Assembly (NCBI GenBank): GCA_900547035.1
Contig: URFM01000030.1
Location: forward strand, 1 to 42,431
Source of the DNA: an uncultured Clostridium sp.
GTDB taxonomy: Bacteria > Bacillota > Clostridia > Lachnospirales > Lachnospiraceae
Direction of reading: 5' to 3'
DNA: 42,431 nucleotides
The position numbers were made by a program, and so were the translations under genes. Positions 32,970 through 41,100 of the stretch are shown piece after piece (the first letter of the stretch is position 1; each line of letters begins with the position of its first letter). The notes beneath the pieces were generated by a model that did not search any database, was not told the DNA's origin, and was given only the letters and a program-made list of their open reading frames with translations.

Positions 32970-33992
32970 ATGAATATACTCTTAACCAGCGCCGGGAGAA
33001 GAACCTACCTGGTAAGATATTTTAAGGAGGCGCTGAAAAAAGCGGGGGTATCCGGCCTGGTGCATGGAGCCAACAGCCAGGAGAGCCCGGCGCTGGCGGC
33101 TGCGGACCGGAAGGTGATTACCCCTTTGATCTACAGCAGGGAATATATTCCTTTTTTGCTGGAATACTGTAAACAGGAGAAGATCGACCTGCTGCTGCCG
33201 CTGTTTGATATTGACATTCCGGTACTGGCAGATTCCCGAAAGGCCTTTGAGGAGATTCACACCACAGTAGTTACGGGAGACAAAGATCAGGTTCGGATCT
33301 GCAACGATAAATGGAAGACCCTGGGTTTCCTGCGTTCTCTTGATCTTCCGGTTCCGGCCTCCTGGCTGAGCGGAAAAGAGGCGGCTCAGGCCGTGAAAAC
33401 AGGACAGGCCCGGTGGCCTCTTATGGTAAAGCCCCGGTGGGGTATGGGATCCCTGTCCCTTTATCAGGCATCCAATGAGGAAGAACTTCTGATTTTTGAA
33501 GCTAAAATCCGCCGGGAGATTCAGGAAAATTACCTGAAATATGAAGCGGCTCAGGATCTGGAGCACTGTGTGCTGATTCAGGAAAAGCTAAAGGGCCGGG
33601 AGATGGGAATGGATGTATTTAATGATCTGGACGGAAGGTTTCAGGGGGCTGCGGTAAAGGAGAAAAAGGCTATGCGTTCCGGAGAAACCGATGAGGCGGT
33701 GACGGTAGATGAGCCGGCTCTCTGGGAGCTCGGAAGGCGTCTGGGAGAGAAGATTGGCCACAGAGGAAATCTGGACGTGGACGTTTTTGACTGTGAGGGA
33801 AGATTTTACGTGCTGGAAATGAATGCCAGGTTCGGAGGGGGGTATCCCTTCAGCCACTGCGGCGGAGCGGACCTTCCGCTGGCGCTGGTTCTGTGGGCAT
33901 TGGGCCGTCCGGTTCCCGGGGATATTCTGAGGGTGAAGCCGGGGGTACGGGCCTGGAAAGATATACAGATACAGGTGGAGAAATCTCTATGA
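32970..33992 (+). CDS. ATP-grasp ligase, probably modifies an amino sugar
   Basis: This 340-residue protein has a CarB-like ATP-grasp fold. It has an N-terminal Rossmann-like MNILLTSAGRRTYLVRYF, then WPLMVKPRWGMGSLSLY for the ATP-binding loop, VLIQEKLKGREMGMDVF and the metal-binding EMNARFGGGYPFSHCGGADL. ATP-grasp enzymes join a carboxylate to an amine. Beside a sugar aminotransferase it most likely attaches an amino acid or other acid to the new amino group of a nucleotide sugar or glycan; this is inference. The start is ATG 32970, 23 bp after the aminotransferase gene, preceded by GGAAAGG. It overlaps the next gene by 4 bases. Confidence 0.85.
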   Translation: MNILLTSAGRRTYLVRYFKEALKKAGVSGLVHGANSQESPALAAADRKVITPLIYSREYIPFLLEYCKQEKIDLLLPLFDIDIPVLADSRKAFEEIHTTVVTGDKDQVRICNDKWKTLGFLRSLDLPVPASWLSGKEAAQAVKTGQARWPLMVKPRWGMGSLSLYQASNEEELLIFEAKIRREIQENYLKYEAAQDLEHCVLIQEKLKGREMGMDVFNDLDGRFQGAAVKEKKAMRSGETDEAVTVDEPALWELGRRLGEKIGHRGNLDVDVFDCEGRFYVLEMNARFGGGYPFSHCGGADLPLALVLWALGRPVPGDILRVKPGVRAWKDIQIQVEKSL

Positions 33993-34675
33993 ACAAGGTG
34001 CTGCTGGTGATACCGGCTTACAATGAGGAGAAGAATATCGAGAAAGTAGTGGACCGCATCATCCGGGATTTTCCACGTCTGGATTACATTGTAGTCAATG
34101 ACGGCTCCAGCGACCATACGGCGCAGATTTGCCGCGAAAACGGTTATAATCTTCTGGATCTTCCGGTAAATTTGGGATTAGCCGGCTGCTTTCAGGCAGG
34201 TATGAAGTATGCCAGATTAAAGGGATATCCATATGCGATTCAGTTTGACGGTGACGGCCAGCACCGTCCGGAATATGTGGAGCCTATGGCGGAAAAGATG
34301 GAAGAGGGCTATGATATTGTGATCGGCTCCCGTTTTGTGACGGAGAAAAAGCCCTGGTCGCCCAGAATGATGGGAAGCCGTCTGATTGCCGCGGCGATCC
34401 GGTTGACAACAGGGGCGAAGATTAAAGATCCTACCTCAGGAATGCGCATGTTCAATCAGAAGATGATTGAGGAGTTTGCGTTGAATTTGAATTATGGTCC
34501 TGAGCCGGATACCCTGTCCTTTTTGCTCAAGCAGGGAGCCAGGGTGGCGGAAATACAAGTAGAGATCGATGAGCGTCTGGCAGGCGAGAGTTACTTAAAA
34601 CCCCTTGTGGCCGCGAAATATATGGCTCGTATGCTGATCTCCATTTTGCTGATTCAGAACTTCAGGAAGCGGTGA
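33989..34675 (+). CDS. GT2 glycosyltransferase, polyprenyl-phosphate sugar synthase-like
   Basis: This 228-residue protein is of DPM1-like GT2 type: LLVIPAYNEEKNIEKVVDRI, VVNDGSSDHT, the metal site QFDGDGQHRPEYV and IGSRFV. Proteins of this size and form usually transfer a sugar to polyprenyl phosphate, giving a lipid-linked donor for membrane GT-C enzymes. A DUF2304 and a DUF2142 gene downstream support that role. The start is ATG 33989, overlapping the ATP-grasp stop (ATGA), with AGGTGGAG upstream. No membrane helices are present. Confidence 0.88.
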   Translation: MNKVLLVIPAYNEEKNIEKVVDRIIRDFPRLDYIVVNDGSSDHTAQICRENGYNLLDLPVNLGLAGCFQAGMKYARLKGYPYAIQFDGDGQHRPEYVEPMAEKMEEGYDIVIGSRFVTEKKPWSPRMMGSRLIAAAIRLTTGAKIKDPTSGMRMFNQKMIEEFALNLNYGPEPDTLSFLLKQGARVAEIQVEIDERLAGESYLKPLVAAKYMARMLISILLIQNFRKR

Positions 34676-34682
34676 GAAAAGG

Positions 34683-35996
34683 ATGAAGGGAATGGCAAAG
34701 CTGCTGCTCTATAAGGGAGAGCATGTGGAGCGGCAGAATATGATTTGGAATATGCTGGGAAGCTTTGTCTATGCCTTTGCCAGCATGGTGCTTTCCTTTC
34801 TGGTTATGCGGCTGGCGGGGGAAGAACAGGGAGGTATTTTTTCTTTCGGATACTCCACTTTGGGTCAGCAGCTGTTTATTGTAGCCTATTTCGGAATACG
34901 TCCGTTTCAGATTACCGATGGAACAGGAGTTTATTCCTTTGGGGATTATCTGAGTCATCGCCGGCTGACCTGTCTGCTGGCCCTGCTTGGAGGAGGAATT
35001 TATCTGTCCGCTTTCTGGGCGGCAGGCCGATATACGGCTCAAAAGGCTCTGATCCTTTTCCTGCTGGTGATTTATAAGGTGATTGATGGTTATGCGGATG
35101 TGTATGAATCGGAATTTCAGCGCCAGGGGAGTCTGTACCTGACGGGAAAGTCCAACTGTTTTCGTACCGTATTGTCCGTGGGTATTTTTACCGCGTTTCT
35201 GGCGGTGTCCGGCAGTCTTCTGTCCGCCTGCCTGGCAGCTGTGGCAGCCCAGATTTTGGGCTTGATTCTTTTTGATTTTAGTGTGGTTTTGGAGCTGCCC
35301 CGTATGGACAGAGTGAAATACTCCGGAAAAATGCAGGGGATTTTTTCGGAAACCTGGCTTCTGTTTCTGTCGGTCTTTTTGGACTTTTATGTGTTTTCCG
35401 CAGCCAAATACGCAATTGACAGTCATTTGAACGACAGCGCTTCCGGATATTTTAACCTGATTTTTATGCCCACCTCGGTGATCTACCTGGTAGCTAATTT
35501 TGTGATCCGGCCGTTTCTTACCCGGCTGACGCTTTTGTGGAATGGACGCCGGTATCAGGATTTTTTGAGGCAGCTGCTTCGGATTGGAGGGGTCATTCTG
35601 GGACTAACTGCTGCGGCAGTGGGGCTGACAGTTCTTTTGGGAGAGTGGGTTCTGGGAATCATGGAACAAATTCTGGGATCCGGATATGAAGGAAGCCTTC
35701 GGGTTTATGGACCGGCCTTCACCATTATTGTTCTGGGGGGCGGATTCTATGCTATGGCGAATTTGATGTATTACGCTTTAGTAATTATGCGCCGTCAGAA
35801 GGCCATCTTTTTCGTATATTTGACAGGGGCGGCAGCCGCCTTCCTGCTTTCCGGCAGCCTGGTGGAGCGCTGGGCAATGATGGGAGCGGCGGTCTGCTAT
35901 TTGATTCTGATGATTTTTTTGACAGCCGGCTTCGGTCTGTGTACATTCTGCTTCTATGGACATGAGAAAGGGGAACAAGGTGGGAATGGAAGTTAG
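34683..35996 (+). CDS. Polysaccharide flippase-like membrane protein (second Wzx)
   Basis: This 437-residue membrane protein has about 12 hydrophobic segments, beginning NMIWNMLGSFVYAFASMVLS and including FSFGYSTLGQQLFIVAYFGI. That layout fits the MOP flippase superfamily, though it is more diverged than the WzxC-type protein upstream. It probably exports a lipid-linked glycan made by the surrounding operon. Two flippases in one window suggest two separate repeat units or a main and a side-chain export step. It overlaps the following GT2 gene by about 11 bases. Confidence 0.8.
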   Translation: MKGMAKLLLYKGEHVERQNMIWNMLGSFVYAFASMVLSFLVMRLAGEEQGGIFSFGYSTLGQQLFIVAYFGIRPFQITDGTGVYSFGDYLSHRRLTCLLALLGGGIYLSAFWAAGRYTAQKALILFLLVIYKVIDGYADVYESEFQRQGSLYLTGKSNCFRTVLSVGIFTAFLAVSGSLLSACLAAVAAQILGLILFDFSVVLELPRMDRVKYSGKMQGIFSETWLLFLSVFLDFYVFSAAKYAIDSHLNDSASGYFNLIFMPTSVIYLVANFVIRPFLTRLTLLWNGRRYQDFLRQLLRIGGVILGLTAAAVGLTVLLGEWVLGIMEQILGSGYEGSLRVYGPAFTIIVLGGGFYAMANLMYYALVIMRRQKAIFFVYLTGAAAAFLLSGSLVERWAMMGAAVCYLILMIFLTAGFGLCTFCFYGHEKGEQGGNGS

Positions 35997-36921
35997 AAAG
36001 CGTGTGGATGTGATTATCCCGGTTTACCGGCCGGACAAAAAGTTTGCCCGGCTTCTGCGGATGCTGTCGCTTCAGACATACCCGGTAAACCGGATTATTG
36101 TGATGAATACGGAACGATCCTTTTGGAACGACAAAGGCTTTGAGGGAATCAAAGGTCTGGAGGTTCATCATCTGACTAAGGAGGAGTTCGATCATGGAGA
36201 TACCCGCAACCGGGGCGCCCGTTACAGCAGGGCGGATTATCTCCTGTTTATGACGGACGATGCGGTACCTGCGGATGAGCATTTGGTAGAGCAGCTGGTA
36301 GCGGCCTTTGACCAGAGGGGTCCCGGGGGAGAGTCGGTGATTATGGCTTACGCCAGACAGCTTCCGGATAAGGACTGCCCGCTGGCGGAGCGGTATACCA
36401 GGGCTTTCAATTATCCGGACAAAAGCCGTCTGAAAACAAAGGCGGATTTGAAGGAGCTGGGAATCAAAACATTTTTCGCTTCCAATGTGTGCTGCGCCTA
36501 TGACCGGGAGAAATTCTGGTTTCAGGGGGGATTTATCCGAAAAACAATTTTTAACGAAGATATGATTTTCGCGGGCAAGGCCATACTGGAGGACGATTAC
36601 GCTGTCGCCTATGTGGCTTCTGCCAGAGTGATTCATTCTCACAACTATACCTGCATGCAGCAGTTTCGCCGGAATTTTGACCTGGCGGTATCTCAGGCGG
36701 ACCACCCGGAAATTTTCTCAAAGGTTTCTTCGGAATCCGAGGGAATCCGTTTGGTTAAGCAGACGGCCCGCTTCCTGGCCGGCCAGCATAAGCCCTGGCT
36801 GATTCCGGGCCTGGTTGTAAAAAGCGGATTTAAGTTCATGGGCTATCGGCTGGGAAAATGCTACCGGCTTCTGCCGGGCCCCCTGCGGGTCCGCTGCAGT
36901 ATGAACAAGGAATACTGGTAA
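35986..36921 (+). CDS. GT2 rhamnosyltransferase-like glycosyltransferase
   Basis: This protein of about 311 residues has the GT2 motifs VDVIIPVYRPDKKFARLL, VMNTERSFW, the hallmark HGDTRNRGARYSRADYLLFM, TDDAVPAD, and FNEDMIF in the acceptor region. The HGxTRNxG stretch is typical of dTDP-rhamnosyl transferases of O-antigen-like glycans. I chose ATG 35986, preceded by AAGGTGGG; earlier in-frame ATGs (35956, 35962) lie inside the flippase gene. The C-terminus is basic. It is followed by a 79-bp gap with a hairpin before DUF2304. Confidence 0.85.
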   Translation: MEVRKRVDVIIPVYRPDKKFARLLRMLSLQTYPVNRIIVMNTERSFWNDKGFEGIKGLEVHHLTKEEFDHGDTRNRGARYSRADYLLFMTDDAVPADEHLVEQLVAAFDQRGPGGESVIMAYARQLPDKDCPLAERYTRAFNYPDKSRLKTKADLKELGIKTFFASNVCCAYDREKFWFQGGFIRKTIFNEDMIFAGKAILEDDYAVAYVASARVIHSHNYTCMQQFRRNFDLAVSQADHPEIFSKVSSESEGIRLVKQTARFLAGQHKPWLIPGLVVKSGFKFMGYRLGKCYRLLPGPLRVRCSMNKEYW

Positions 36922-36925
36922 CAGG

Positions 36926-36967
36926 TCAGGACAGTGAGCCCCCTCGGGTATGGGCAAGCCGTCCTGA
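36926..36967 (+). other. Intergenic hairpin between GT2 and DUF2304 genes
   Basis: TCAGGAC (36926-36932) pairs with GTCCTGA (36961-36967) around a C/G-rich loop containing GCCCCCTCGGG and GGGCAAGCC, with no U-tract. It may stabilise or process the operon mRNA. I match it to no known RNA class. Confidence 0.4.
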
Positions 36968-37000
36968 ACTGTTGCGAAGAAAGAGAGGTGACGAAGGCCT

Positions 37001-37417
37001 ATGATGACTCCTATGCTGCGGGTGATTCTGATTGTGGTCTCGCTGGTGACTATGGCCTATATGATGCACAAAATCCGTCAGGCAAAGGTACAGATTGAGG
37101 CGGCCTTGTTCTGGGTGGTCTTTTCTGCGGTGCTGGTGGTGTTTGCGATCTTTCCGCCGGCAGCGGATGCCTGCGCCAGACTTCTGGGAATTTATTCCAC
37201 GCCAAACTTTCTGTTTCTGTCCATGATCTTTTTGCTGATGGTAAAGATTTTCAGTATGACGATCCATATTTCCCAGCTGGAGAGCAGGCAGAAAGAGCTG
37301 ATTCAGAAGATGGCTCTGGATCAGAAGGAGAACGAGGAGATGGAGCGGAAACTGAAAGAGTTGTCTGCCGGACAGAAGGAACAGGGAGAAGAAACCGATG
37401 GCGGAAATGAGAGATAA
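37001..37417 (+). CDS. DUF2304 membrane protein
   Basis: This 138-residue protein has three hydrophobic segments (about 6-23, 35-52 and 68-87) and a charged coiled tail (QLESRQKELIQKMALDQKEN). It is preceded by AGAGAGGTG. The form is that of DUF2304, a small membrane protein often encoded beside DPM-like glycosyltransferases; its role is not established but it probably assists membrane glycan transfer. It overlaps the DUF2142 gene by 20 bases. Confidence 0.8.
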   Translation: MMTPMLRVILIVVSLVTMAYMMHKIRQAKVQIEAALFWVVFSAVLVVFAIFPPAADACARLLGIYSTPNFLFLSMIFLLMVKIFSMTIHISQLESRQKELIQKMALDQKENEEMERKLKELSAGQKEQGEETDGGNER

Positions 37418-39038
37418 GGGCAGTGCTGTGCCAAAAGGGATAAAGCCTGTGGCGGCCGGGCTGGCTGTGGTCTTTTTGCTGGCGGCCTGGCATTTCCTGG
37501 ATGTCAAGGACGGATCTTTTGAAACGGGCAGGACCTGGCTTCGGGGCTGGTATGGACTGGCTGTGTGCTGGGGGCTGGTTTCCTTAGGTGTACTGGGCTT
37601 TTTTACCTTAATACGGAAAAAGGACTGGCGGCCGGAGGCGTTTTTTGCGGTCTCCAGCCTGCTTTTGGGGCTGCTTTTTATGGTGGTGCTTCCGCCCCTA
37701 TCAGCTCCCGATGAGGTGAGTCACTACATTTCCTCCTATCAGCTGTCCAACCGTCTTCTGGGAAAGGCGGCGGATCCGGAGGGCCGGGTTTACATCCGGC
37801 TTCAGGATGCCTGGGCAGAGGATATGACCGATGTGCTGGCGGATGATGGAAGCAGCGAAAGCAGCGAAGGGGAAGCCGTGATTTTTGGCCAGACGGTGGA
37901 GCAGGATACCTATGAAGTGTTAAAAGGCAGAGGCCTTGGAGGAGCAGAGGCGGAAAGTCAGGAGATGGTCCCATCTTATCAGCCACCGGTGCGGACTACG
38001 CCTTTGGCCTACGTGCCTCAGGCTCTGGGGATTTCCCTTGGGCGTCTTCTGGGGCTGGGAACTCTTGGGCTGATGTTTTTGGGCCGTATTTTCAATCTGC
38101 TTTTTTACTGCGGTGCCGGCTTTTTGGCTGTCCGGCGGATTCCTTTTGGGAAAGATGTGCTCTGCGGCGTAGGACTTTTGCCTATGAGCCTCCATTTGGC
38201 GTCGTCCATGTCGTATGATGTGATGATTCTGGCTCTGACCGGATACTTCCTGGCGGTCTGCTTGGATTTGGCTTACCGGGCGGAGCGGGTACGGCTTCAG
38301 GATGGGATAGCGCTGGCGGCGGTTCTGGCAGTGATGGGACCCTGCAAGATGGTTTACGGGGTTATTGCAGGGTGGTGCCTCCTGATTCCGGTAAAGAAAT
38401 TTGGCGGATGGGGCAGATGGGCAGCGTCAGCGGTGCTGGTTTTGGGGGCTTTTGCGGTTTCTATGGCTTTGGTGAATCTCCGGACCGTTGCCATTTATAC
38501 AGGGGTGGAAAACCGGTATATTATCTGGGCCGATGAGCCGGGGTATTCCTTTGCCCAGCTGGTTCACAATCCCCTAAAAGTTCTGCGCCTTTGCTACAAT
38601 ACCCTGGCCGGTTACGGGGAGCAGCTGTATTCAGGCCTCATCGGCGGGATGATGGGAAACCTGGATCCGGTGCTGAATGTGCCCTATGTGGTGATTCTGG
38701 CACTGACGGCTCTGCTGGTGATTCTTTCTTTAAGAAAACCGGGGGAGCGGCTCTTCATTACTATGAAGCAGAAAGTATGGATCTGGTTCCTTGGTATTCT
38801 GTGCCTGGGAGCGCTGATGTTCTCCATGCTGTTGGGATGGACGCCGGTAAGCGCTACCATGATTCAGGGCGTTCAGGGAAGATATTTGCTGCCTCTGCTT
38901 CCTGCTTTTCTGCTGACGGTGAAAAACGACCGGGTAGTGCGGACATGGGGAAAGGACGGAGGAATTTTATTCGCTATGGCTTGTATGGATGTGTATGCCA
39001 TCCTGCGGATTTTCAGTATTGTGTGTCTGCGGGTGTAG
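37398..39038 (+). CDS. DUF2142 membrane protein, putative GT-C glycosyltransferase
   Basis: This 546-residue protein has about ten or more membrane helices. The first large outer loop begins with PPLSAPDEVSHYISSYQLSN, the acidic, His-containing motif expected of DUF2142/GT-C enzymes that use polyprenyl-linked sugars. A loop of about 90 residues (about 120-205) is acidic. It probably transfers a sugar to the growing polysaccharide on the outer face of the membrane, using a donor made by the DPM-like GT2 upstream; this is inferred. It is the last gene of the operon. Confidence 0.82.
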   Translation: MAEMRDKGSAVPKGIKPVAAGLAVVFLLAAWHFLDVKDGSFETGRTWLRGWYGLAVCWGLVSLGVLGFFTLIRKKDWRPEAFFAVSSLLLGLLFMVVLPPLSAPDEVSHYISSYQLSNRLLGKAADPEGRVYIRLQDAWAEDMTDVLADDGSSESSEGEAVIFGQTVEQDTYEVLKGRGLGGAEAESQEMVPSYQPPVRTTPLAYVPQALGISLGRLLGLGTLGLMFLGRIFNLLFYCGAGFLAVRRIPFGKDVLCGVGLLPMSLHLASSMSYDVMILALTGYFLAVCLDLAYRAERVRLQDGIALAAVLAVMGPCKMVYGVIAGWCLLIPVKKFGGWGRWAASAVLVLGAFAVSMALVNLRTVAIYTGVENRYIIWADEPGYSFAQLVHNPLKVLRLCYNTLAGYGEQLYSGLIGGMMGNLDPVLNVPYVVILALTALLVILSLRKPGERLFITMKQKVWIWFLGILCLGALMFSMLLGWTPVSATMIQGVQGRYLLPLLPAFLLTVKNDRVVRTWGKDGGILFAMACMDVYAILRIFSIVCLRV

Positions 39039-39080
39039 AGAAAAACGTGAATATGTTAGACTGCTTCAAAAACCAGAGGA

Positions 39081-39134
39081 AAGCGGCCGGTATTTCAAGC
39101 TTCTTTGAGCATGAGAGCCGGCGGCTTTTTATTA
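39081..39134 (+). terminator. Intrinsic terminator of the glycosyltransferase operon
   Basis: AAGCGGCCGG (39081-39090) pairs with CCGGCGGCTT (about 39118-39127) with one mismatch, followed by TTTTTATTATT. It lies 43 bp after the DUF2142 stop. Confidence 0.7.
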
Positions 39135-39263
39135 TTCGCGCCAGATTAGAATATCCACAGGAATTTTACGTACATTTTACAATAAAATAACAAAACGCTG
39201 GTTTTTCAGTTCGGATATTTTCGATAAAATTTACAATGGATAAATAGACAAAATAGAAATAAG

Positions 39264-39295
39264 ACCCCATTTTAAGAAAAAGATATCCGTATTCT
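39264..39295 (+). promoter_or_regulatory. Putative sigma-I promoter of sigI
   Basis: ACCCC (39264-39268), 19 bases, then CGTATTCT (39288-39295) lie just before the sigI ribosome-binding site. ACCCC with a CGWA-type -10 is the known sigma-I promoter form. The same motif with identical spacing precedes the lipoprotein gene at 41002-41033. Confidence 0.65.
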
Positions 39296-39317
39296 ATATA
39301 GGAGAAGGAGTAAAACC

Positions 39318-40040
39318 ATGCAAAAGGAGCATCCCATCATTCAGGAGGTCTATGGGGCGAAAAAAGATTCCCGGAAAGCAGACGAGCTGATCCGAAGCTG
39401 TCTTCCGTTTATACGGTCAGAGACGGCCAAATGCATTTCCCGAATCTGTACGGACCAGGACGATGAGTACAGCATAGCCCTGATTGCCTTTCACGAGGCG
39501 ATTCTGGGATATGAAAAAAACAGAGGGGCATTTTTTAACTATGCCTCCATGCTGATTCGCAGCCGGATTATTGATTATCAGCGAAAAGAGGCAAGGCATC
39601 AGGGGCAGGTGTCCCTGTATGCGGAAAACAATGAGGACGACCGGACGATTCTGGACGGGATGGCAGATGGCCGGGACCATTTTCAGGAGTCTGCCAATTT
39701 GGAGGCTACCAGGCAGGAGATTGAGGAGCTGGCGGCTGTGATGAAACAGTTTGGGGTCAGTTTTTCCGATGTGGCGGACAATTCGCCCAGACAGGAGAGG
39801 ACGCTGGCGGCCTGCGCTTCGGCCATTCGTTTTGCCGCCGGGAATCAGCAGCTTCTGGATGAGGTTTTGAAAACGGGGAAACTGCCGCTGGGAAAGCTGG
39901 TCCAGGGCTCCGGAGCGGAGCGCAAGACGCTGGAGCGCCACCGGAAATACATATTGGCCATGCTTTTGATTCAGACCAACGGATATGAAATCATACGAGG
40001 CCATCTGAGGCATGTTCTGAAAGGAGGGCGGCCGGCATGA
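39318..40040 (+). CDS. sigI: RNA polymerase sigma factor SigI
   Basis: This 240-residue sigma-70-related factor has the SigI form. An N-terminal region 2 has DDEYSIALIAFHEAILGYE, FFNYASMLIRSRIIDYQRKE and ARHQGQVSL. The C-terminal DNA-binding region of SigI type (about 150-230) includes KLVQGSGAERKTLERHRKYI. In Bacillus SigI responds to heat and cell-wall stress; in cellulolytic clostridia SigI paralogues answer to external polysaccharides. AGGAGAAGGAG precedes the ATG. Its stop overlaps the start of rsgI by 4 bases. A sigma-I-like promoter upstream suggests autoregulation. Confidence 0.93.
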   Translation: MQKEHPIIQEVYGAKKDSRKADELIRSCLPFIRSETAKCISRICTDQDDEYSIALIAFHEAILGYEKNRGAFFNYASMLIRSRIIDYQRKEARHQGQVSLYAENNEDDRTILDGMADGRDHFQESANLEATRQEIEELAAVMKQFGVSFSDVADNSPRQERTLAACASAIRFAAGNQQLLDEVLKTGKLPLGKLVQGSGAERKTLERHRKYILAMLLIQTNGYEIIRGHLRHVLKGGRPA

Positions 40041-40987
40041 AATATATGGTAATGGAATGCCATCTCACCTATGCAGTCGTCCTGAGCGAGGATGGACGTT
40101 TTCTGAAAGCCGCCAACCTGCACTATGAGCCGGGGCAGGTGGTGACGGATCTTGTGGAGATGGAGATACCGGAGTCCCGGAGGGATGAAAAGAGAAAGGG
40201 ACGCAGATGGATTTATACCCTGGCCGCGGCTGCTGCCTGCCTGATGCTGGCAGCGACTTCCATGCTTCAGGCGGGGAACCGGACTTACGGCTCGGTTTAC
40301 ATGACCATTAATCCGGAAGTGCGCATCGATGTGAACCGGAAGGATTTGGTGGTGGATTTGGAAGGAATCAACCAGGACGGCCTGGAACTGATCGACGGAT
40401 ATTCTTATCGGAAGAAAGAACTGGACGTGGTGGTAGATGAGCTGGTAGACCGAGCGATTGATCAGGGATATCTCCATGAGGGCGGTCGGATTTCCCTGGC
40501 GCTGGAGGGAGAGGACGGGCAGTGGGTGATGGACCACAGCGATTCCCTGAGCACACATCTCAATGAGCATCTCACCGGAAAAATGTCCGTGACCATCGAG
40601 GTGACAGACCGAAATCATGAGAGCAGTCAGGTAATGATTCCAATAACCCCTCAGGCGGACCATTACAATGAAATGGATTATGGGGAAGATAAAGAAACGC
40701 CTGCGGAAACGGAGCCAGTTCAGACGGAGCCAGCCCCGACGGAGTCAGTATCGCCGGAGACGGCTCCAACGGAGAATCAGGAAACCGGCGTACCGGCGGA
40801 AGCAGTCCCGGCTCCCATCCAGGAGACGCAGCCGCCCGCCACATTGCCTGAAACCTGGCCGGATGATGACGATGGTCAGACGGACTATGAAGATTCCGAC
40901 GATGGCCAGACGGATTACGGCGACCGGGATGACGGTCAGACCGATTATGGGGACGATGATGATGACGACAATGGGGATGATGATTAA
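40037..40987 (+). CDS. rsgI: Anti-sigma-I factor RsgI with acidic repeat tail
   Basis: This 316-residue single-pass membrane protein starts with a cytoplasmic RsgI_N domain (about 1-50, ECHLTYAVVLSEDGRFLKAA) expected to bind SigI. A membrane helix spans about 58-77. The extracellular RsgI/SEAL-type domain contains VYMTINPEVRIDV. The N92-P93 bond is the site where RsgI proteins are known to self-cleave before regulated proteolysis. A Pro/Thr/Glu linker leads to a tail with three DDGQTDY repeats and poly-Asp. No carbohydrate-binding module is present. It overlaps sigI by 4 bases. The acidic tail resembles that of the following lipoprotein. Confidence 0.9.
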   Translation: MKYMVMECHLTYAVVLSEDGRFLKAANLHYEPGQVVTDLVEMEIPESRRDEKRKGRRWIYTLAAAAACLMLAATSMLQAGNRTYGSVYMTINPEVRIDVNRKDLVVDLEGINQDGLELIDGYSYRKKELDVVVDELVDRAIDQGYLHEGGRISLALEGEDGQWVMDHSDSLSTHLNEHLTGKMSVTIEVTDRNHESSQVMIPITPQADHYNEMDYGEDKETPAETEPVQTEPAPTESVSPETAPTENQETGVPAEAVPAPIQETQPPATLPETWPDDDDGQTDYEDSDDGQTDYGDRDDGQTDYGDDDDDDNGDDD

Positions 40988-41001
40988 AAAATTTTTTTCC
41001 C

Positions 41002-41033
41002 ACCCCGTTTTTCCGGATACCCTTCCGTATTCT
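41002..41033 (+). promoter_or_regulatory. Putative sigma-I promoter of the lipoprotein gene
   Basis: ACCCC (41002-41006), 19 bases, then CGTATTCT (41026-41033), identical in boxes and spacing to the sigI upstream site. It lies 75 bases before the lipoprotein start in the 113-bp gap after rsgI. Confidence 0.65.
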
Positions 41034-41100
41034 TTCAATGTAAAACAAATAAGAGGACCTCTTTCACCAAAATAATTTGATGTAAAGGAGAATAAAGAGT

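Noticed and set aside
38591..39190. 199-codon plus-strand open frame overlapping the end of DUF2142
   Set aside because: It is an out-of-frame read of the membrane protein gene running through the operon terminator.
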